A stretch of DNA of 64,000 nucleotides from Neorhizobium sp. SOG26 (GCF_003491345.1 NZ_CP025512.1:1860001-1924000); one strand, 5' to 3'. Numbered from the stretch's first letter, positions 1 through 9,040 are shown. The notes: generated from the letters alone by a model not told the origin. A program made the numbers and translations.

Positions 1-82
1 CCGCAAGATCGAGGAGGATCCGGCCAACCCGCTCTACCTCCAGACGGTACGCGGCATCGGTTATCGCCTGAGCATAGATTGA
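1..82 (+). CDS. Response regulator, C-terminal end (partial)
   Basis: The window opens inside a gene. The last 26 codons, ending in TGA at 80-82, encode the end of an OmpR/PhoB-type winged-helix DNA-binding domain, seen as a YLQTVRGIGYRL segment, the typical closing beta-hairpin of this family. The histidine kinase gene begins 31 bases downstream on the same strand, so the two form a two-component pair. The receiver domain lies outside the window, so the stimulus and the exact family member cannot be judged. Confidence 0.85.
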   Translation, partial: RKIEEDPANPLYLQTVRGIGYRLSID

Positions 83-113
83 TCGGGCTCAGCATGAGAG
101 AGCGACTTCCAGG

Positions 114-1493
114 ATGGCACTGTTCGACGGACTGAAGCGAGACATGGAGCGCCTGACGCTTCCCGGCTGGCGCCCGTTCATCCGCTGGCTCCGTCACTAT
201 CTGCCGACCGGTCTCTACACCCGATCGCTGCTCATCGTCATCCTTCCGATGCTGTTGTTGCAGGCGGTCGTCGCCGCCGTTTTCATGGAGCGGCACTGGC
301 GTATTGTTACCGAGCGCCTGTCTGAAGGCACGGTCCGCGATATCGCGGCGATCATCGACATCATCCGCGACTACCCGCAGGATGCCAACTACAGCGCCAT
401 CCGGCGCATCGCCAACCAGTCGCTGAACCTGTCGCTCATGGTGGAGCCACAGGGCGAGCTGCCGCAGCCGCGACCCCGCCCCTATTTCTCCATCCTGGAT
501 GACATCCTCGCTGAACAGATCAGGCGCCAGATCAAGCTGCCGTTCTGGATCGACACGGTTGGTGACATTCGCCTGGTCGAGATCCGCATCAAGCTTGACG
601 AGCGGGTGCTGCGCGTCTTTGTCCGGCGCGGCTCCACCTATGCGTCGAACACGCATATCTTCCTTGTTTGGATGGTGGGCGCGGCTTGCGTCCTTGCTGC
701 CATCTCCGTTCTTTTCCTGCGCGGCCAGATCCGCCCGATCCTTTCCCTGGCGCGTGCCGCCGAAAGCTTCGGCAAGGGCCAGAAGACGGAAGGTTTCTCG
801 CCGCGTGGCGCCGTCGAAATCCGGCGCGCCGGCCTTGCCTTCATCCTCATGCGCGAACGCATAGAGCGGCAGATGGAGCAGCGCACGGCGATGCTTGCCG
901 GCATCAGCCATGACCTGAGGACCGTGCTCACGCGCCTCAAGCTGCAACTTGCCCTCGCCGGCGACAAGCCGGAGCTTTCCGGCATGGCGCAGGATGTCGA
1001 CGACATGCAGTCGATGCTGGAAGGTTACCTTGCCTTCGCCAAGGGCGAGTCGGAAGAGGATGTCGGCCAACTGCGCCTCAGCGAGCTTCTCGCCAAGCTG
1101 CAGTCGGATTTCGCAATCCACGGCAAGGTCATGACCTATGAGATCGAAGGCGAGGACGAGATCGCCGTGAGGCCGAACGCCTTTACCCGCCTAGTCTCCA
1201 ACCTCGTCACGAATGCCGAACGTTATGCCCAGACCTTGCACATTGATGCCAAGCACAGCGCACGCTGGCTGACCCTGACGCTGGACGATGACGGCCCGGG
1301 CATCCCGCCTGAATCGCGCGAGGACGTATTCAAGCCATTCCACCGGCTGGACGAGGCACGCAACCTCAACGCATCCGGAACGGGGTTGGGCTTGTCCATC
1401 GCACGCGATATTGCGGCGGCACATGGGGGCAATGTGACGCTTGCCACGAGCCCCAAGGGCGGGCTGCGGGCAGTGATCCGCATCCCGGCCTGA
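114..1493 (+). CDS. Sensor histidine kinase (EnvZ-like), partner of the upstream response regulator
   Basis: This 459-residue inner-membrane sensor kinase should phosphorylate the OmpR-type regulator whose end lies just upstream. One membrane segment is near residues 37-58, followed by a periplasmic region of about 120 residues and a second segment near 181-203. A HAMP linker follows. The HisKA phosphoacceptor is His266 in GISHDLRT. The catalytic domain shows an N box (NLVTNAERYA, about 362-371), a G1 box (DDDGPGIPP) and a G2 box (GTGLGLSIA). The residue after HDLRT is Val where most kinases have Pro. The ATG at 114 is chosen because the ATG at 94 is out of frame. The periplasmic ligand is unknown. 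The gene converges on csaA with only 7 bases between stop codons. Confidence 0.9.
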   Translation: MALFDGLKRDMERLTLPGWRPFIRWLRHYLPTGLYTRSLLIVILPMLLLQAVVAAVFMERHWRIVTERLSEGTVRDIAAIIDIIRDYPQDANYSAIRRIANQSLNLSLMVEPQGELPQPRPRPYFSILDDILAEQIRRQIKLPFWIDTVGDIRLVEIRIKLDERVLRVFVRRGSTYASNTHIFLVWMVGAACVLAAISVLFLRGQIRPILSLARAAESFGKGQKTEGFSPRGAVEIRRAGLAFILMRERIERQMEQRTAMLAGISHDLRTVLTRLKLQLALAGDKPELSGMAQDVDDMQSMLEGYLAFAKGESEEDVGQLRLSELLAKLQSDFAIHGKVMTYEIEGEDEIAVRPNAFTRLVSNLVTNAERYAQTLHIDAKHSARWLTLTLDDDGPGIPPESREDVFKPFHRLDEARNLNASGTGLGLSIARDIAAAHGGNVTLATSPKGGLRAVIRIPA

Positions 1494-1500
1494 TCGGCGG

Positions 1501-1842
1501 CTACATCAGCTTCTTGCCGTTCGGCACCGGCCGTTCGACGGCCGCAAGCACGATCGCGCCCTGCTCATCCTCGAAGCCGAGCGTCAGCACTTCGGAGCGC
1601 ACGGGGCCGATCTGTCGGGGCGGAAAATTCACCACCGCCAGTACCTGCCGGCCAACAAGCGTCTCCGGCGTATAATGCACGGTGATCTGCGCCGATGACT
1701 TCTTGATGCCGATCTCGGCGCCGAAGTCGATCTTCAGCTTGTAGGCAGGCTTGCGCGCTTCCGGAAAGGGTTCGGCCTCGATGATCGTCCCGACACGGAT
1801 GTCGACCTTCTCGAAGTCGGCATAGGTAATCTCTTCAGACAT
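1501..1842 (-). CDS. csaA: CsaA-like tRNA-binding protein
   Basis: This 113-residue protein is a stand-alone tRNA-binding OB-fold domain. It opens with the family signature of an aspartate-rich segment and VDIRVGTI near residues 13-20, and ends with the typical PNGKKLM tail. Family members act as homodimers that bind tRNA and have been reported to have chaperone or export-related activity; the cellular role in alphaproteobacteria is not settled. The length is normal. It is the last gene of a minus-strand cluster ybjN-proC-csaA, starting 8 bases after the proC stop, so it is probably cotranscribed with proC. Confidence 0.9.
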   Translation of the reverse strand: MSEEITYADFEKVDIRVGTIIEAEPFPEARKPAYKLKIDFGAEIGIKKSSAQITVHYTPETLVGRQVLAVVNFPPRQIGPVRSEVLTLGFEDEQGAIVLAAVERPVPNGKKLM

Positions 1843-1850
1843 GGAGCGGC

Positions 1851-2669
1851 TCAGCTTCCAAGCTCTTCGGCGCGCTTGCGCGCGGCTTCGATCGCCCTGT
1901 CGAACAGCGGCTGCATGCCATCGTCCGCCATCAGCACGCCAAGTGCGGCAGCGGTCGTGCCGTTGGGCGAGGTCACGTTCTGGCGAAGCTTGGATGCTTC
2001 CTCCGGCGACTGGTGAAGAAGTTCACCAGCGCCTGCAACCGTCTCGCGCGCAAGGCGCATGGCGAGGTCTGCAGGCAGGCCGGCCTTGCGTCCCGCTTCC
2101 GCCATGCATTCGACGAGGTAGAACACATAGGCCGGGCCGCTGCCCGACACTGCGGTGACTGCATTGATATCGGCTTCGCGCGCCACCCATTCGACCGGGC
2201 CGCTGACCTTCAGGAGCGACTGGACGGCTTCCCGTTGTGCATCACTGACCTTGGGGTTCGCATAGGCGCCGGTCACGCCGCGACCGATCATCGCCGGGGT
2301 ATTCGGCATGGCGCGGACCATGGCCGCCTCGCCCAGATGCGTCTGGAGGTAACCGAGCGTCTTGCCCGCAGCGACCGACACGACAACCGTATTTTGCCCA
2401 ACCACCCGCTTCAGCGGCGGCAGCACGGCGTCCATCAGTTGCGGCTTGACCGCCAGGAACAGGATGTCTGCCTGAATATCATCCGGCAGCGCTTCGAAGT
2501 GGCGAGCACCAGCGTCGGCAATCACCTGCTGCATCGCGTCGGAAGGCTTCGGGTCGATGACGGTAACGGATGCACCCGGCACGCCCTTCTTCAGCCAGCC
2601 TGACAACATCGCGCCGCCCATATTGCCGGCGCCGATGAGAACGATCGATCCAAGCTTTGAGAGAGCCAT
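1851..2669 (-). CDS. proC: Pyrroline-5-carboxylate reductase
   Basis: This 272-residue cytoplasmic enzyme reduces pyrroline-5-carboxylate to proline with NAD(P)H, the last step of proline synthesis. The Rossmann dinucleotide-binding motif GAGNMGGAM lies near residues 11-19. The central segment has VRAMPNTPA, and the family signature is in the region [13 protein letters not shown] ... [22 protein letters not shown]. An upstream in-frame extension to 2735 exists, but the ATG at 2669 is preferred: it overlaps the stop of the upstream YbjN gene as TGATG and places the Rossmann motif at the usual distance from the N terminus. Translational coupling with the YbjN gene is likely. Confidence 0.95.
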   Translation of the reverse strand: MALSKLGSIVLIGAGNMGGAMLSGWLKKGVPGASVTVIDPKPSDAMQQVIADAGARHFEALPDDIQADILFLAVKPQLMDAVLPPLKRVVGQNTVVVSVAAGKTLGYLQTHLGEAAMVRAMPNTPAMIGRGVTGAYANPKVSDAQREAVQSLLKVSGPVEWVAREADINAVTAVSGSGPAYVFYLVECMAEAGRKAGLPADLAMRLARETVAGAGELLHQSPEEASKLRQNVTSPNGTTAAALGVLMADDGMQPLFDRAIEAARKRAEELGS

Positions 2670-3169
2670 CAGCACTCGCCCACGGTTTCGAACAGTACGG
2701 CTTCCATGGCGGCCTTCGCCTCCATGCCCGACCATACGACGAACTGGAATGCCTGGTAATAGGCTTCGCAGGCTTCAAGCGCGCTTGAAAGCAGCACCTC
2801 GACCTGCTGGTTGTTGGGCTCGGCGCCGCCCGCAAGCAGGAGCGACTGGCGGAAGATCACCACGTCTTCCTGGCGCCACAGGTCGAAATGGCCCATCAGC
2901 ACCTGTCCGTTGACATGCGACAGGAGGCGGATGACCTCGTTGACGCGGGTGTCGGGCACCTTGATGTCGAAGGCGCAGGCGAGATGCAGTGCTTCGAACT
3001 CTTCCATCCAGGAAAAGGACACATGGTAGTCCGTCCAGCGGCCTTCCACGGTCATGGCGATCTCGTCTTCTCCCGACCGTTCGAAAGTCCAGTCGTTGGA
3101 GGCTGCAACGAACTCGATCATATCGACCGGGTTCGACTGACGTCCGATTTCCAATTCCATTAGGCTCAT
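2669..3169 (-). CDS. YbjN domain-containing protein
   Basis: This 166-residue soluble protein belongs to the YbjN family (putative sensory transduction regulator fold). Recognisable parts are the N-terminal NPVDMIEF segment, a central beta-rich region with WTFERSGEDEIAM, and the LLSHVNGQVLMGHFDLW segment. Its biochemical function is not established; E. coli YbjN has been linked to motility and stress phenotypes. The start at 3169 is supported by an AGAAGG-type ribosome-binding site 7 bases upstream; a longer frame to 3229 lacks this. It is the first gene of a ybjN-proC-csaA operon and its stop overlaps the proC start. Confidence 0.85.
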   Translation of the reverse strand: MSLMELEIGRQSNPVDMIEFVAASNDWTFERSGEDEIAMTVEGRWTDYHVSFSWMEEFEALHLACAFDIKVPDTRVNEVIRLLSHVNGQVLMGHFDLWRQEDVVIFRQSLLLAGGAEPNNQQVEVLLSSALEACEAYYQAFQFVVWSGMEAKAAMEAVLFETVGEC

Positions 3170-3680
3170 GCGGCACCTTCTTAACCGGAATGAAAGCGAA
3201 TTCGTGCTAACGCCAAAACACGCGAACAATGACCGGGAACAAATACTTCAGACGATTCCGACGCCTCCCAGATAACGCAGCCACCCTGTCTGGAGCTTAC
3301 GAGGTCGTTTCGAATCATCCTTTAAAATCAGTGTACCTAGACAGAGTCCGGCTGCCAGCCCCTCACCCGTCATTTTGCCAAATGAGCTTTGGATAGAGCT
3401 TGCGGCAGGAGATCAGAACGGAGTCATAACTGACTCTGCGGGCTTGCTTTTTCGCACCTTTCCACAGGGCCGAAATAATCGCGCGGCGCACTCCGAACGG
3501 AAGCCGCGAAGACCGCAGCGGGAGGTCTCGGCTTCACGCGCAAGCGGAAGCTGGATCGTTATGAGACATTCCAGATCATTTCAGCGCCACAGATGCATGC
3601 AGCCGGAAACGGATCGACCCGCGGCACGATGCACCACGGGTCGATTCGAAACATAGATTTGGTGGGCTGGCGCCCAATCC
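3170..3680. other. Noncoding stretch between ubiK and ybjN
   Basis: About 510 bases carry no convincing gene. A 93-codon open frame on the plus strand (3375-3656) has no ribosome-binding site and an unlikely composition. The stretch must hold the ybjN promoter on the right-to-left strand. It also contains a strong hairpin at 3613-3645, listed separately. No tRNA cloverleaf or known riboswitch was recognised. Confidence 0.5.
3613..3645. repeat. Inverted repeat / stable hairpin downstream of ubiK
   Basis: Arms 3613-3624 and 3634-3645 pair over 12 positions with one C-A mismatch and a 9-base loop. The core is ATCGACCCG against CGGGTCGAT. It lies 35 bases past the ubiK stop on the minus strand, so it may help end ubiK transcription. 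Neither strand shows a T-run directly after it, so it is not a canonical intrinsic terminator. Confidence 0.55.
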
Positions 3681-3953
3681 TCAGAGCGCGCCGCTTGCGG
3701 TCTGTGCTGATAGCTTGGCCTCAAGCGCTTCGATGCGCGCCTTCAGCGCCTCGTTTTCATCGCGGGCGCGGGCGGCCATCTCACGCACGGCCTCGAACTC
3801 CTCGCGCTTGACGACATCCATGTTGTTCAAAAACCGCTCGGCCTGAGCATGGAAAGCCGTCTCGACCTCCTTGCGAACACCCTGGGCTGCCCCAGCGGCA
3901 TCGGTCATCAGCCGTGCGAAATCGTCCAGAATGCGGTTGGTACCGGTTGCCAT
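3681..3953 (-). CDS. ubiK: Accessory factor UbiK family protein (YqiC/DUF526)
   Basis: This 90-residue protein has the family layout: an N-terminal helix (RILDDFARLMTDAAGAAQGVRKEVE), a central segment with VVKREEFEAVREMAARARDEN, and a C-terminal coiled coil (about 63-85, ALKARIEALEAKL). Family members form coiled-coil trimers and in enterobacteria assist the ubiquinone biosynthesis complex (UbiJ partner). The role in rhizobia is inferred from family membership only. A GGAG motif 8 bases before the ATG supports the start. It is divergent from lgt, 189 bases away. Confidence 0.85.
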   Translation of the reverse strand: MATGTNRILDDFARLMTDAAGAAQGVRKEVETAFHAQAERFLNNMDVVKREEFEAVREMAARARDENEALKARIEALEAKLSAQTASGAL

Positions 3954-4142
3954 GGTTCAAACTCCCGTTTCTCTTCCGCTTCCGTAGCGGCAAACTTTGT
4001 CCATGAATCTCAAGTAGGGCCTGCCAAAGTCGCTTGCAAGCGCCATCCACTGTCAGGTTAAGACGACAAGGAGAATCGCCTTGACCGCCGGTGGCCTCAA
4101 CGCCATGTTCCGCAATAACACAGTTTATGAAGAGCCAGTAAC

Positions 4143-4997
4143 GTGTATCAAGCGCTCCATCATGTCGCCCTGCTGCCGTTCCCGAACATCGATCCCGTGG
4201 CGTTTTCCCTGGGACCGCTGTCTGTTCATTGGTACGGCCTTGCTTATGTGGCCGGCATCCTTGTCGGCTGGCTCTATGCCCGCAAGCTGATCGGCAACGG
4301 CGAACTGTGGCAGAACGGCGTTTCCCCGATCACCCGCCCGCAATTGGACGATTTCCTCGTCTGGGTCGCCGTCGGCATCGTGCTTGGCGGGCGCATCGGC
4401 TACATCCTTTTCTATGACTTCCCGGCCGTCGCGGCCAATCCGCTGCGCGCGATCGAGATCTGGAACGGCGGCATGTCCTTCCATGGCGGCTTCCTCGGCG
4501 CGACGATCGCGATGATCCTGTTTTCCCGCAAGAACGGCATCCCGACCTGGAGCCTGTTCGACATGGTGGCGGCGGTGGTGCCGATCGGCCTCTTCTTCGG
4601 CCGCCTTGCAAACTTCATCAACGGAGAACTGTGGGGGCGGCTGAGCTCGATGCCCTGGGCGGTCGTCTTCCCGACCGGTGGCCCGTTCGCTCGCCATCCG
4701 AGCCAGCTTTACGAGGCTGGACTGGAAGGCATCGTGCTTCTCCTGGTGCTCGCCCTTCTGGTCTACCGGTTCAAAGTGCTGAAGCGCCCGGGCGTGCTCG
4801 CCGGCAGCTTCGTGATTGGATACGCCCTGAGCCGCATCTTCGTCGAATTCTTCCGCGAGCCGGATGCGCAGCTTGGCTACCTGCTCGGCACGGGTTGGCT
4901 TACCATGGGCATGGTTCTCTCGCTTCCGATGATCGCAGTCGGCATCTGGGCAATCGTCCGCGCAAGAGCGGCAACCGCCGCCTCGGCGGCTCGATAA
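4143..4997 (+). CDS. lgt: Prolipoprotein diacylglyceryl transferase
   Basis: This 284-residue inner-membrane enzyme transfers a diacylglyceryl group from phosphatidylglycerol to the lipobox cysteine of prolipoproteins, the first step of lipoprotein maturation. Multiple membrane helices are present. Key signatures are [11 protein letters not shown] near residue 30, the Lgt signature region [13 protein letters not shown] near 152-164, and the [10 protein letters not shown] segment. The start is a GTG at 4143; no in-frame ATG lies at a better place. The stop is 10 bases before the next gene, a methyltransferase. The lipoprotein at 8273 in this window would be a substrate. Confidence 0.95.
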   Translation: MYQALHHVALLPFPNIDPVAFSLGPLSVHWYGLAYVAGILVGWLYARKLIGNGELWQNGVSPITRPQLDDFLVWVAVGIVLGGRIGYILFYDFPAVAANPLRAIEIWNGGMSFHGGFLGATIAMILFSRKNGIPTWSLFDMVAAVVPIGLFFGRLANFINGELWGRLSSMPWAVVFPTGGPFARHPSQLYEAGLEGIVLLLVLALLVYRFKVLKRPGVLAGSFVIGYALSRIFVEFFREPDAQLGYLLGTGWLTMGMVLSLPMIAVGIWAIVRARAATAASAAR

Positions 4998-5007
4998 GGG
5001 GAGCGCC

Positions 5008-6135
5008 ATGACAACGTCGTCGAACGCCCCCTCCAGCACCACCCCGCTTGCAGAAAAGATAAAGGCGATCATCCGCGCCAGCGGCCCGATCAGCGTCACC
5101 GACTACTTCGCCCTTTGCCTCGCCGATCCGGAATACGGCTACTACAAGACGCGCGAGCCCTTCGGGCGGCACGGCGACTTCATCACGGCACCCGAGATCA
5201 GCCAGCTTTTCGGCGAGATGATCGGCGTCTTCATGGTGCACGCCTGGCAAAGGCACCGCATGCCGGAAGGGGTGCGGCTGGTCGAAATCGGCCCCGGCCG
5301 CGGCACGATGATGGCCGACATGCTTCGCGTCATGAAACGCATCGCGCCGCAGCTGTTCGACAGCATGAACGTGCACCTGGTGGAAACCAGCGAGCGGCTG
5401 CGTGGCGTCCAGCGCGTCACGCTCGAGGCTTATTCTACCAAGATCTCCTGGCATGACAGCTTTGACGAGGTGCCGGACGGCTTTGTGCTGATTGCCGCCA
5501 ACGAGTTGTTCGATGCGATCCCGATCCGCCAGTTCATCAAGACTCCGACCGGTTTCCGCGAACGCCTGATCGGCCTTGATGCCGAGGATCAACTCGCGTT
5601 TGCAGCGGGCGTTGCAACGCTTGATCCGGAGCTCCTGCCCTCGCCGCAGGCCTCCATTCCGCAAGGCACGATCTTCGAGCTCGCCCCTGCCCGGCAGGCT
5701 GTCATGCAGACGCTATGCGAGCGGCTGAAGCGTTCGAACGGCACGGCGCTGATCATCGACTACGGCAGCCTCGTCACCGGCTTCGGCGACACGCTCCAGG
5801 CCGTGCGCAACCATGACTTCGACCCGCCGCTGGCCAATCCCGGCGAAGCGGATCTGACGAGCCATGTCGACTTCGAGGACCTTGCCAAGGTCGCGGTCGC
5901 AACCGGTGTCCATCTCAACGGCGGCAAGCACCAGGGCGACTTCCTCTACGGGCTGGGCCTGGCCGAACGCGCCAAGGCCTTGGCCAAGGACAAGGACCCA
6001 GCCGAACAGCGATTGATTGCGGCAGCCGTCGATCGGCTGGCAGGCGCCGGCGCCGGCAAGATGGGCGAGCTTTTCAAGGTGATCGCGGTTTCAAGCCCAG
6101 CGCTCAACCTGATGCCGTTCCGGGCGGTGGATTGA
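5008..6135 (+). CDS. MidA/NDUFAF7-family SAM-dependent methyltransferase
   Basis: This 375-residue protein matches the family of mitochondrial complex I assembly factor NDUFAF7 (MidA, DUF185). Recognisable motifs are YYxxREPFGRHGDFITAPEIS near residues 47-68, the SAM-binding VEIGPGRGTMMADMLR (about 92-107), and FDAIPIRQF near 168-176. NDUFAF7 methylates an arginine of the NDUFS2 subunit of complex I; in alphaproteobacteria the substrate is presumably the NuoD homologue, an inference by homology. It follows lgt by 10 bases, suggesting cotranscription. Confidence 0.88.
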   Translation: MTTSSNAPSSTTPLAEKIKAIIRASGPISVTDYFALCLADPEYGYYKTREPFGRHGDFITAPEISQLFGEMIGVFMVHAWQRHRMPEGVRLVEIGPGRGTMMADMLRVMKRIAPQLFDSMNVHLVETSERLRGVQRVTLEAYSTKISWHDSFDEVPDGFVLIAANELFDAIPIRQFIKTPTGFRERLIGLDAEDQLAFAAGVATLDPELLPSPQASIPQGTIFELAPARQAVMQTLCERLKRSNGTALIIDYGSLVTGFGDTLQAVRNHDFDPPLANPGEADLTSHVDFEDLAKVAVATGVHLNGGKHQGDFLYGLGLAERAKALAKDKDPAEQRLIAAAVDRLAGAGAGKMGELFKVIAVSSPALNLMPFRAVD

Positions 6136-6211
6136 CATCCACCCTACGCTTGCGCCACTCTTGCCGCCGATCGAAGCAGCGGACGCCCGTTTCACGCTTG
6201 CATAAAACCTC

Positions 6212-7030
6212 ATGAAATCAGCAGGATACCGAACGCCGATGCAGGACAGACCCTTGCCGACGCCGATCGAGAGCCCCGTGTTGAACAACCCGGCCGGCTG
6301 CCGCATCCGACATGGTTTCTTCACCCGCCAGGGCGGCGTGTCCAAGGGCATCTATGCCGGGCTGAATGTGGGCGTCGGCTCGAACGACGAGCCCGAAAAG
6401 GTGGCAGAGAACCGAGCACGCGTCGCGCAGTGGTTCGGCCAACCGGTCGAGAAACTTGCGACGGTTCATCAGGTCCACTCGCCGGATGTTGTCGTGGTCG
6501 ATGGCAGCTACGGCGGCGAACGCCCGAAGGTCGATGCCATGGTGACGACGGTTCCGGGCGTCATCCTCGGCGTCCTGTCCGCCGACTGCGGCCCGATCCT
6601 GTTTGCAGACGGAACGGCGGGCGTCATCGGTGCCGCCCATGCGGGATGGAAAGGGGCGCTGACAGGCGTGCTCGAGAATACAATAGAAGCCATGGTCTCG
6701 CTCGGCGCCGCGCGGGAAAACATCACTGCAGTGCTCGGTCCTTCGATCGGTCCAGCGAGCTATGAAGTGGGGCCGGAATTCGTCGAACGCTTCCTGGGCT
6801 TCGATGCGGCCTACAAGGCCTTCTTCAAGCCATCGAACAAGCCGGGCCACGCGATGTTCGACTTGCCATCGCTGACCATCAAGCGATTGAAGGACGCCGG
6901 CGTGCAGGCGCACAGCCTCGACCTCGACACCTATCCGGATGCTGAACGGTTCTTTTCCTATCGCCGAACGACCCATGCCGGAGAGCCGGATTATGGTCGG
7001 CAGATTTCAGCCATTTCCATAACAGAATAA
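6212..7030 (+). CDS. pgeF: Peptidoglycan editing factor PgeF (YfiH/laccase-domain family)
   Basis: This 272-residue protein belongs to the YfiH/multicopper polyphenol oxidoreductase-like family. Family motifs present are HGFFTRQGGVSKG near residues 32-44, the HQVHSPDVVVVD segment, SADCGPILFAD with its zinc-ligand cysteine, and AAHAGWKGA with its histidine. In E. coli PgeF removes peptidoglycan precursors carrying L-Ser in place of L-Ala; older laccase annotations are doubtful. An internal ATG at 6239 could be the true start, as neither start has a strong ribosome-binding site. The next gene begins 12 bases later. Confidence 0.9.
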   Translation: MKSAGYRTPMQDRPLPTPIESPVLNNPAGCRIRHGFFTRQGGVSKGIYAGLNVGVGSNDEPEKVAENRARVAQWFGQPVEKLATVHQVHSPDVVVVDGSYGGERPKVDAMVTTVPGVILGVLSADCGPILFADGTAGVIGAAHAGWKGALTGVLENTIEAMVSLGAARENITAVLGPSIGPASYEVGPEFVERFLGFDAAYKAFFKPSNKPGHAMFDLPSLTIKRLKDAGVQAHSLDLDTYPDAERFFSYRRTTHAGEPDYGRQISAISITE

Positions 7031-7042
7031 GGGAGGACGCCG

Positions 7043-8194
7043 ATGGCCCTGCATTTCGAGAGGAGCGAATACGCCGATCGTCTCGCACGCCTGACGGAGA
7101 AGATGAAGGCGGAAAAGCTGGATGCCTTGCTGCTGTTTGCGCAGGAAAGCATGTACTGGCTGACCGGCTACGACACCTTCGGCTACTGCTTCTTCCAGAC
7201 GCTGGTGGTGAAGGTGGACGGCTCCATGACGCTGCTGACCCGTTCGGCCGATCTGCGCCAGGCGCGCCAGACCTCCATCATAGAGAACATCGTCATCTGG
7301 GTCGATCGCCTCAACGCCGACCCGACGATGGACCTCAAGAACCTGCTGAGCGACATGGACCTGCTCGGCGCCAAGATCGGCGTTGAATACGATACGCATG
7401 GAATGACCGGCCGCGTGGCGCGACTCCTGGACAACCAGCTGTCGAGCTTCGGCCAGATCGTTGACGCCTCCTACCTCATCAGCCGGCTTCGACTGATCAA
7501 GAGCCCGGCGGAGATTGCCCATGCCAAGCGCGCGGCTGAACTCGCCGACGAGGCGCTGGATGCTGCCCTGCCGCTGATCAAGGCCGGTGGCGACGAGGCG
7601 GATATCCTGGCTGCCATGCAGGGCGCAGTCTTCCTCGGCGGCGGCGACTACCCCGCCAACGAATTCATCATCGGCTCGGGCGAAGATGCCTTGCTCTGCC
7701 GCTACAAGGCTGGCCGGCGCAAGCTTGACGCAAATGACCAGTTGACGCTGGAATGGGCAGGCGCCTCGGCGCACTACCATGCGGCGATGATGCGCACGAT
7801 CGTGATCGGCGAGACGACGCCGCGGCACCGCGAACTCTACAAGGCGTGCCTTGAAACGATCCAGGCAATCGAGGAAGTCCTGCGTCCAGGGCACACATTT
7901 GGCGACGTCTTCGACACCCACGCTCGTATCCTCGACGAGCGCGGCCTGTCCCGTCACCGGTTGAACGCCTGCGGCTATTCGCTCGGCGCCCGCTTCTCCC
8001 CATCCTGGATGGAGCACCAGATGTTCCACTTCGGCAATACCCAGGAGATCCTGCCCGAAATGACGCTCTTCGTGCACATGATCATCATGGACTCCGAAAG
8101 CGGCATCGCGATGACGCTCGGCCACACCTACCTGACCACGGATGGTGACCCGCAGCCGATGTCGCGCCATGGACTGGACCTCATCCAGCGCTGA
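7043..8194 (+). CDS. M24-fold (pita-bread) hydrolase with atypical active site
   Basis: This 383-residue protein has the creatinase N-terminal domain (about 1-145) and a C-terminal M24 pita-bread domain. It would usually be named Xaa-Pro peptidase, but the metal ligands are not canonical. Where the family has two Asp, it has LEWAG (Glu237) and HAAMMRT (no Asp); the GHGIG histidine is replaced in CGYSLG (Tyr312); the first C-terminal Glu is in LFVHMII (His345), and the last position falls in MTLGH. The CGYxxG...SPSW pattern resembles ectoine hydrolase DoeA-like and creatinase-like members that cleave C-N bonds without the usual metal pair. The substrate is unknown. A GGGAGG site precedes the ATG, and pgeF ends 12 bases upstream. 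Confidence 0.8.
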   Translation: MALHFERSEYADRLARLTEKMKAEKLDALLLFAQESMYWLTGYDTFGYCFFQTLVVKVDGSMTLLTRSADLRQARQTSIIENIVIWVDRLNADPTMDLKNLLSDMDLLGAKIGVEYDTHGMTGRVARLLDNQLSSFGQIVDASYLISRLRLIKSPAEIAHAKRAAELADEALDAALPLIKAGGDEADILAAMQGAVFLGGGDYPANEFIIGSGEDALLCRYKAGRRKLDANDQLTLEWAGASAHYHAAMMRTIVIGETTPRHRELYKACLETIQAIEEVLRPGHTFGDVFDTHARILDERGLSRHRLNACGYSLGARFSPSWMEHQMFHFGNTQEILPEMTLFVHMIIMDSESGIAMTLGHTYLTTDGDPQPMSRHGLDLIQR

Positions 8195-8272
8195 GGGTTC
8201 AAAACCTGCAATTGACAGGCCGAGCAGGCCAAACTTAAGGTCATCGCGACGAGTTTGGCGCAGGAGGCGGGC

Positions 8273-9040
8273 ATGAGGCATATCGGAAGATGGTTATCAG
8301 CACCTCTTCTGGCTCTCTCGCTCGCCGCCTGCAACACGACCGAGGTGATGACCCCGCAGGCCGATATTGGCGGCTCCGGAGGAAGAAGCTCGGCGCCCGT
8401 CACGCAGGCCGACACCGAGCGCATGGCGCGCTCGTCGCAATCGACCGGCGCGCAGACGCCGCGGGATGGCTACCGCACTAACCCGCAGAACACGCTCGAG
8501 GCGCAGGCCCGCGCGCTCGAAAGCGGCAACAGTTCGCCCGCAGCGTCCGGTCCCGCTCCGCAGGGACAGGGACAAGGACAGGCGGATCCGGCACAGCAAG
8601 CTCCTCAATTAACTGCGGCAGCCTCCCCTGCCGCGGGCGGTCAGACAGGTGGCCAGGCGAGCGCCCAGACAAGCAGCGGCTCTATCCGCTTCCTGCCGAT
8701 CATCGGCGCGCCGGTGCAGGCGGTGACGCCGCTTTCCCGTCAGCTCGGCGCCCAGGCGCGCGCCAGCGGGCTCACCATCCGCCCATCGAGCGATGGCAGC
8801 ACCGAGCACATCCTGAAAGGTTATTTCTCCGCCTTCGTTGATGGCGGCAATGTCACCATCATCTATGTCTGGGACATCCTTGACGGTACCGGCTCGCGCT
8901 TGCACCGCATGCAGGGCCAGGAGAAGGTTCCTGCCAACGGATCGGACCCCTGGGCCGCTGTGCCGGCCGCGACAATGGAGACCATTGCCGGCAAAACCAT
9001 CCAGGATTATGTGCAGTGGCGGCAATCCCGAGCGGGATGA
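8273..9040 (+). CDS. Putative outer-membrane lipoprotein, function unknown
   Basis: This 255-residue protein begins with a lipoprotein signal peptide and a lipobox LAAC with Cys20. The next residues are Asn-Thr, with no Asp sorting signal, so the mature lipoprotein is probably sent to the outer membrane. Residues about 30-135 form a low-complexity linker rich in Gln, Gly, Ala, Ser and Pro. The C-terminal 120 residues look folded, with ILKGYFSAFVDGGNVTIIYVWDILDG near the middle. I do not recognise a family. The ATG at 8273 follows AGGAGG at ideal spacing, so an upstream TTG start is rejected. It sits between the M24 gene and prs, with gaps of 78 and 132 bases. Confidence 0.8.
   Translation: MRHIGRWLSAPLLALSLAACNTTEVMTPQADIGGSGGRSSAPVTQADTERMARSSQSTGAQTPRDGYRTNPQNTLEAQARALESGNSSPAASGPAPQGQGQGQADPAQQAPQLTAAASPAAGGQTGGQASAQTSSGSIRFLPIIGAPVQAVTPLSRQLGAQARASGLTIRPSSDGSTEHILKGYFSAFVDGGNVTIIYVWDILDGTGSRLHRMQGQEKVPANGSDPWAAVPAATMETIAGKTIQDYVQWRQSRAG

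Noticed and set aside
3375..3656. 93-codon plus-strand frame in the noncoding stretch
   Set aside because: No ribosome-binding site and no plausible protein composition.
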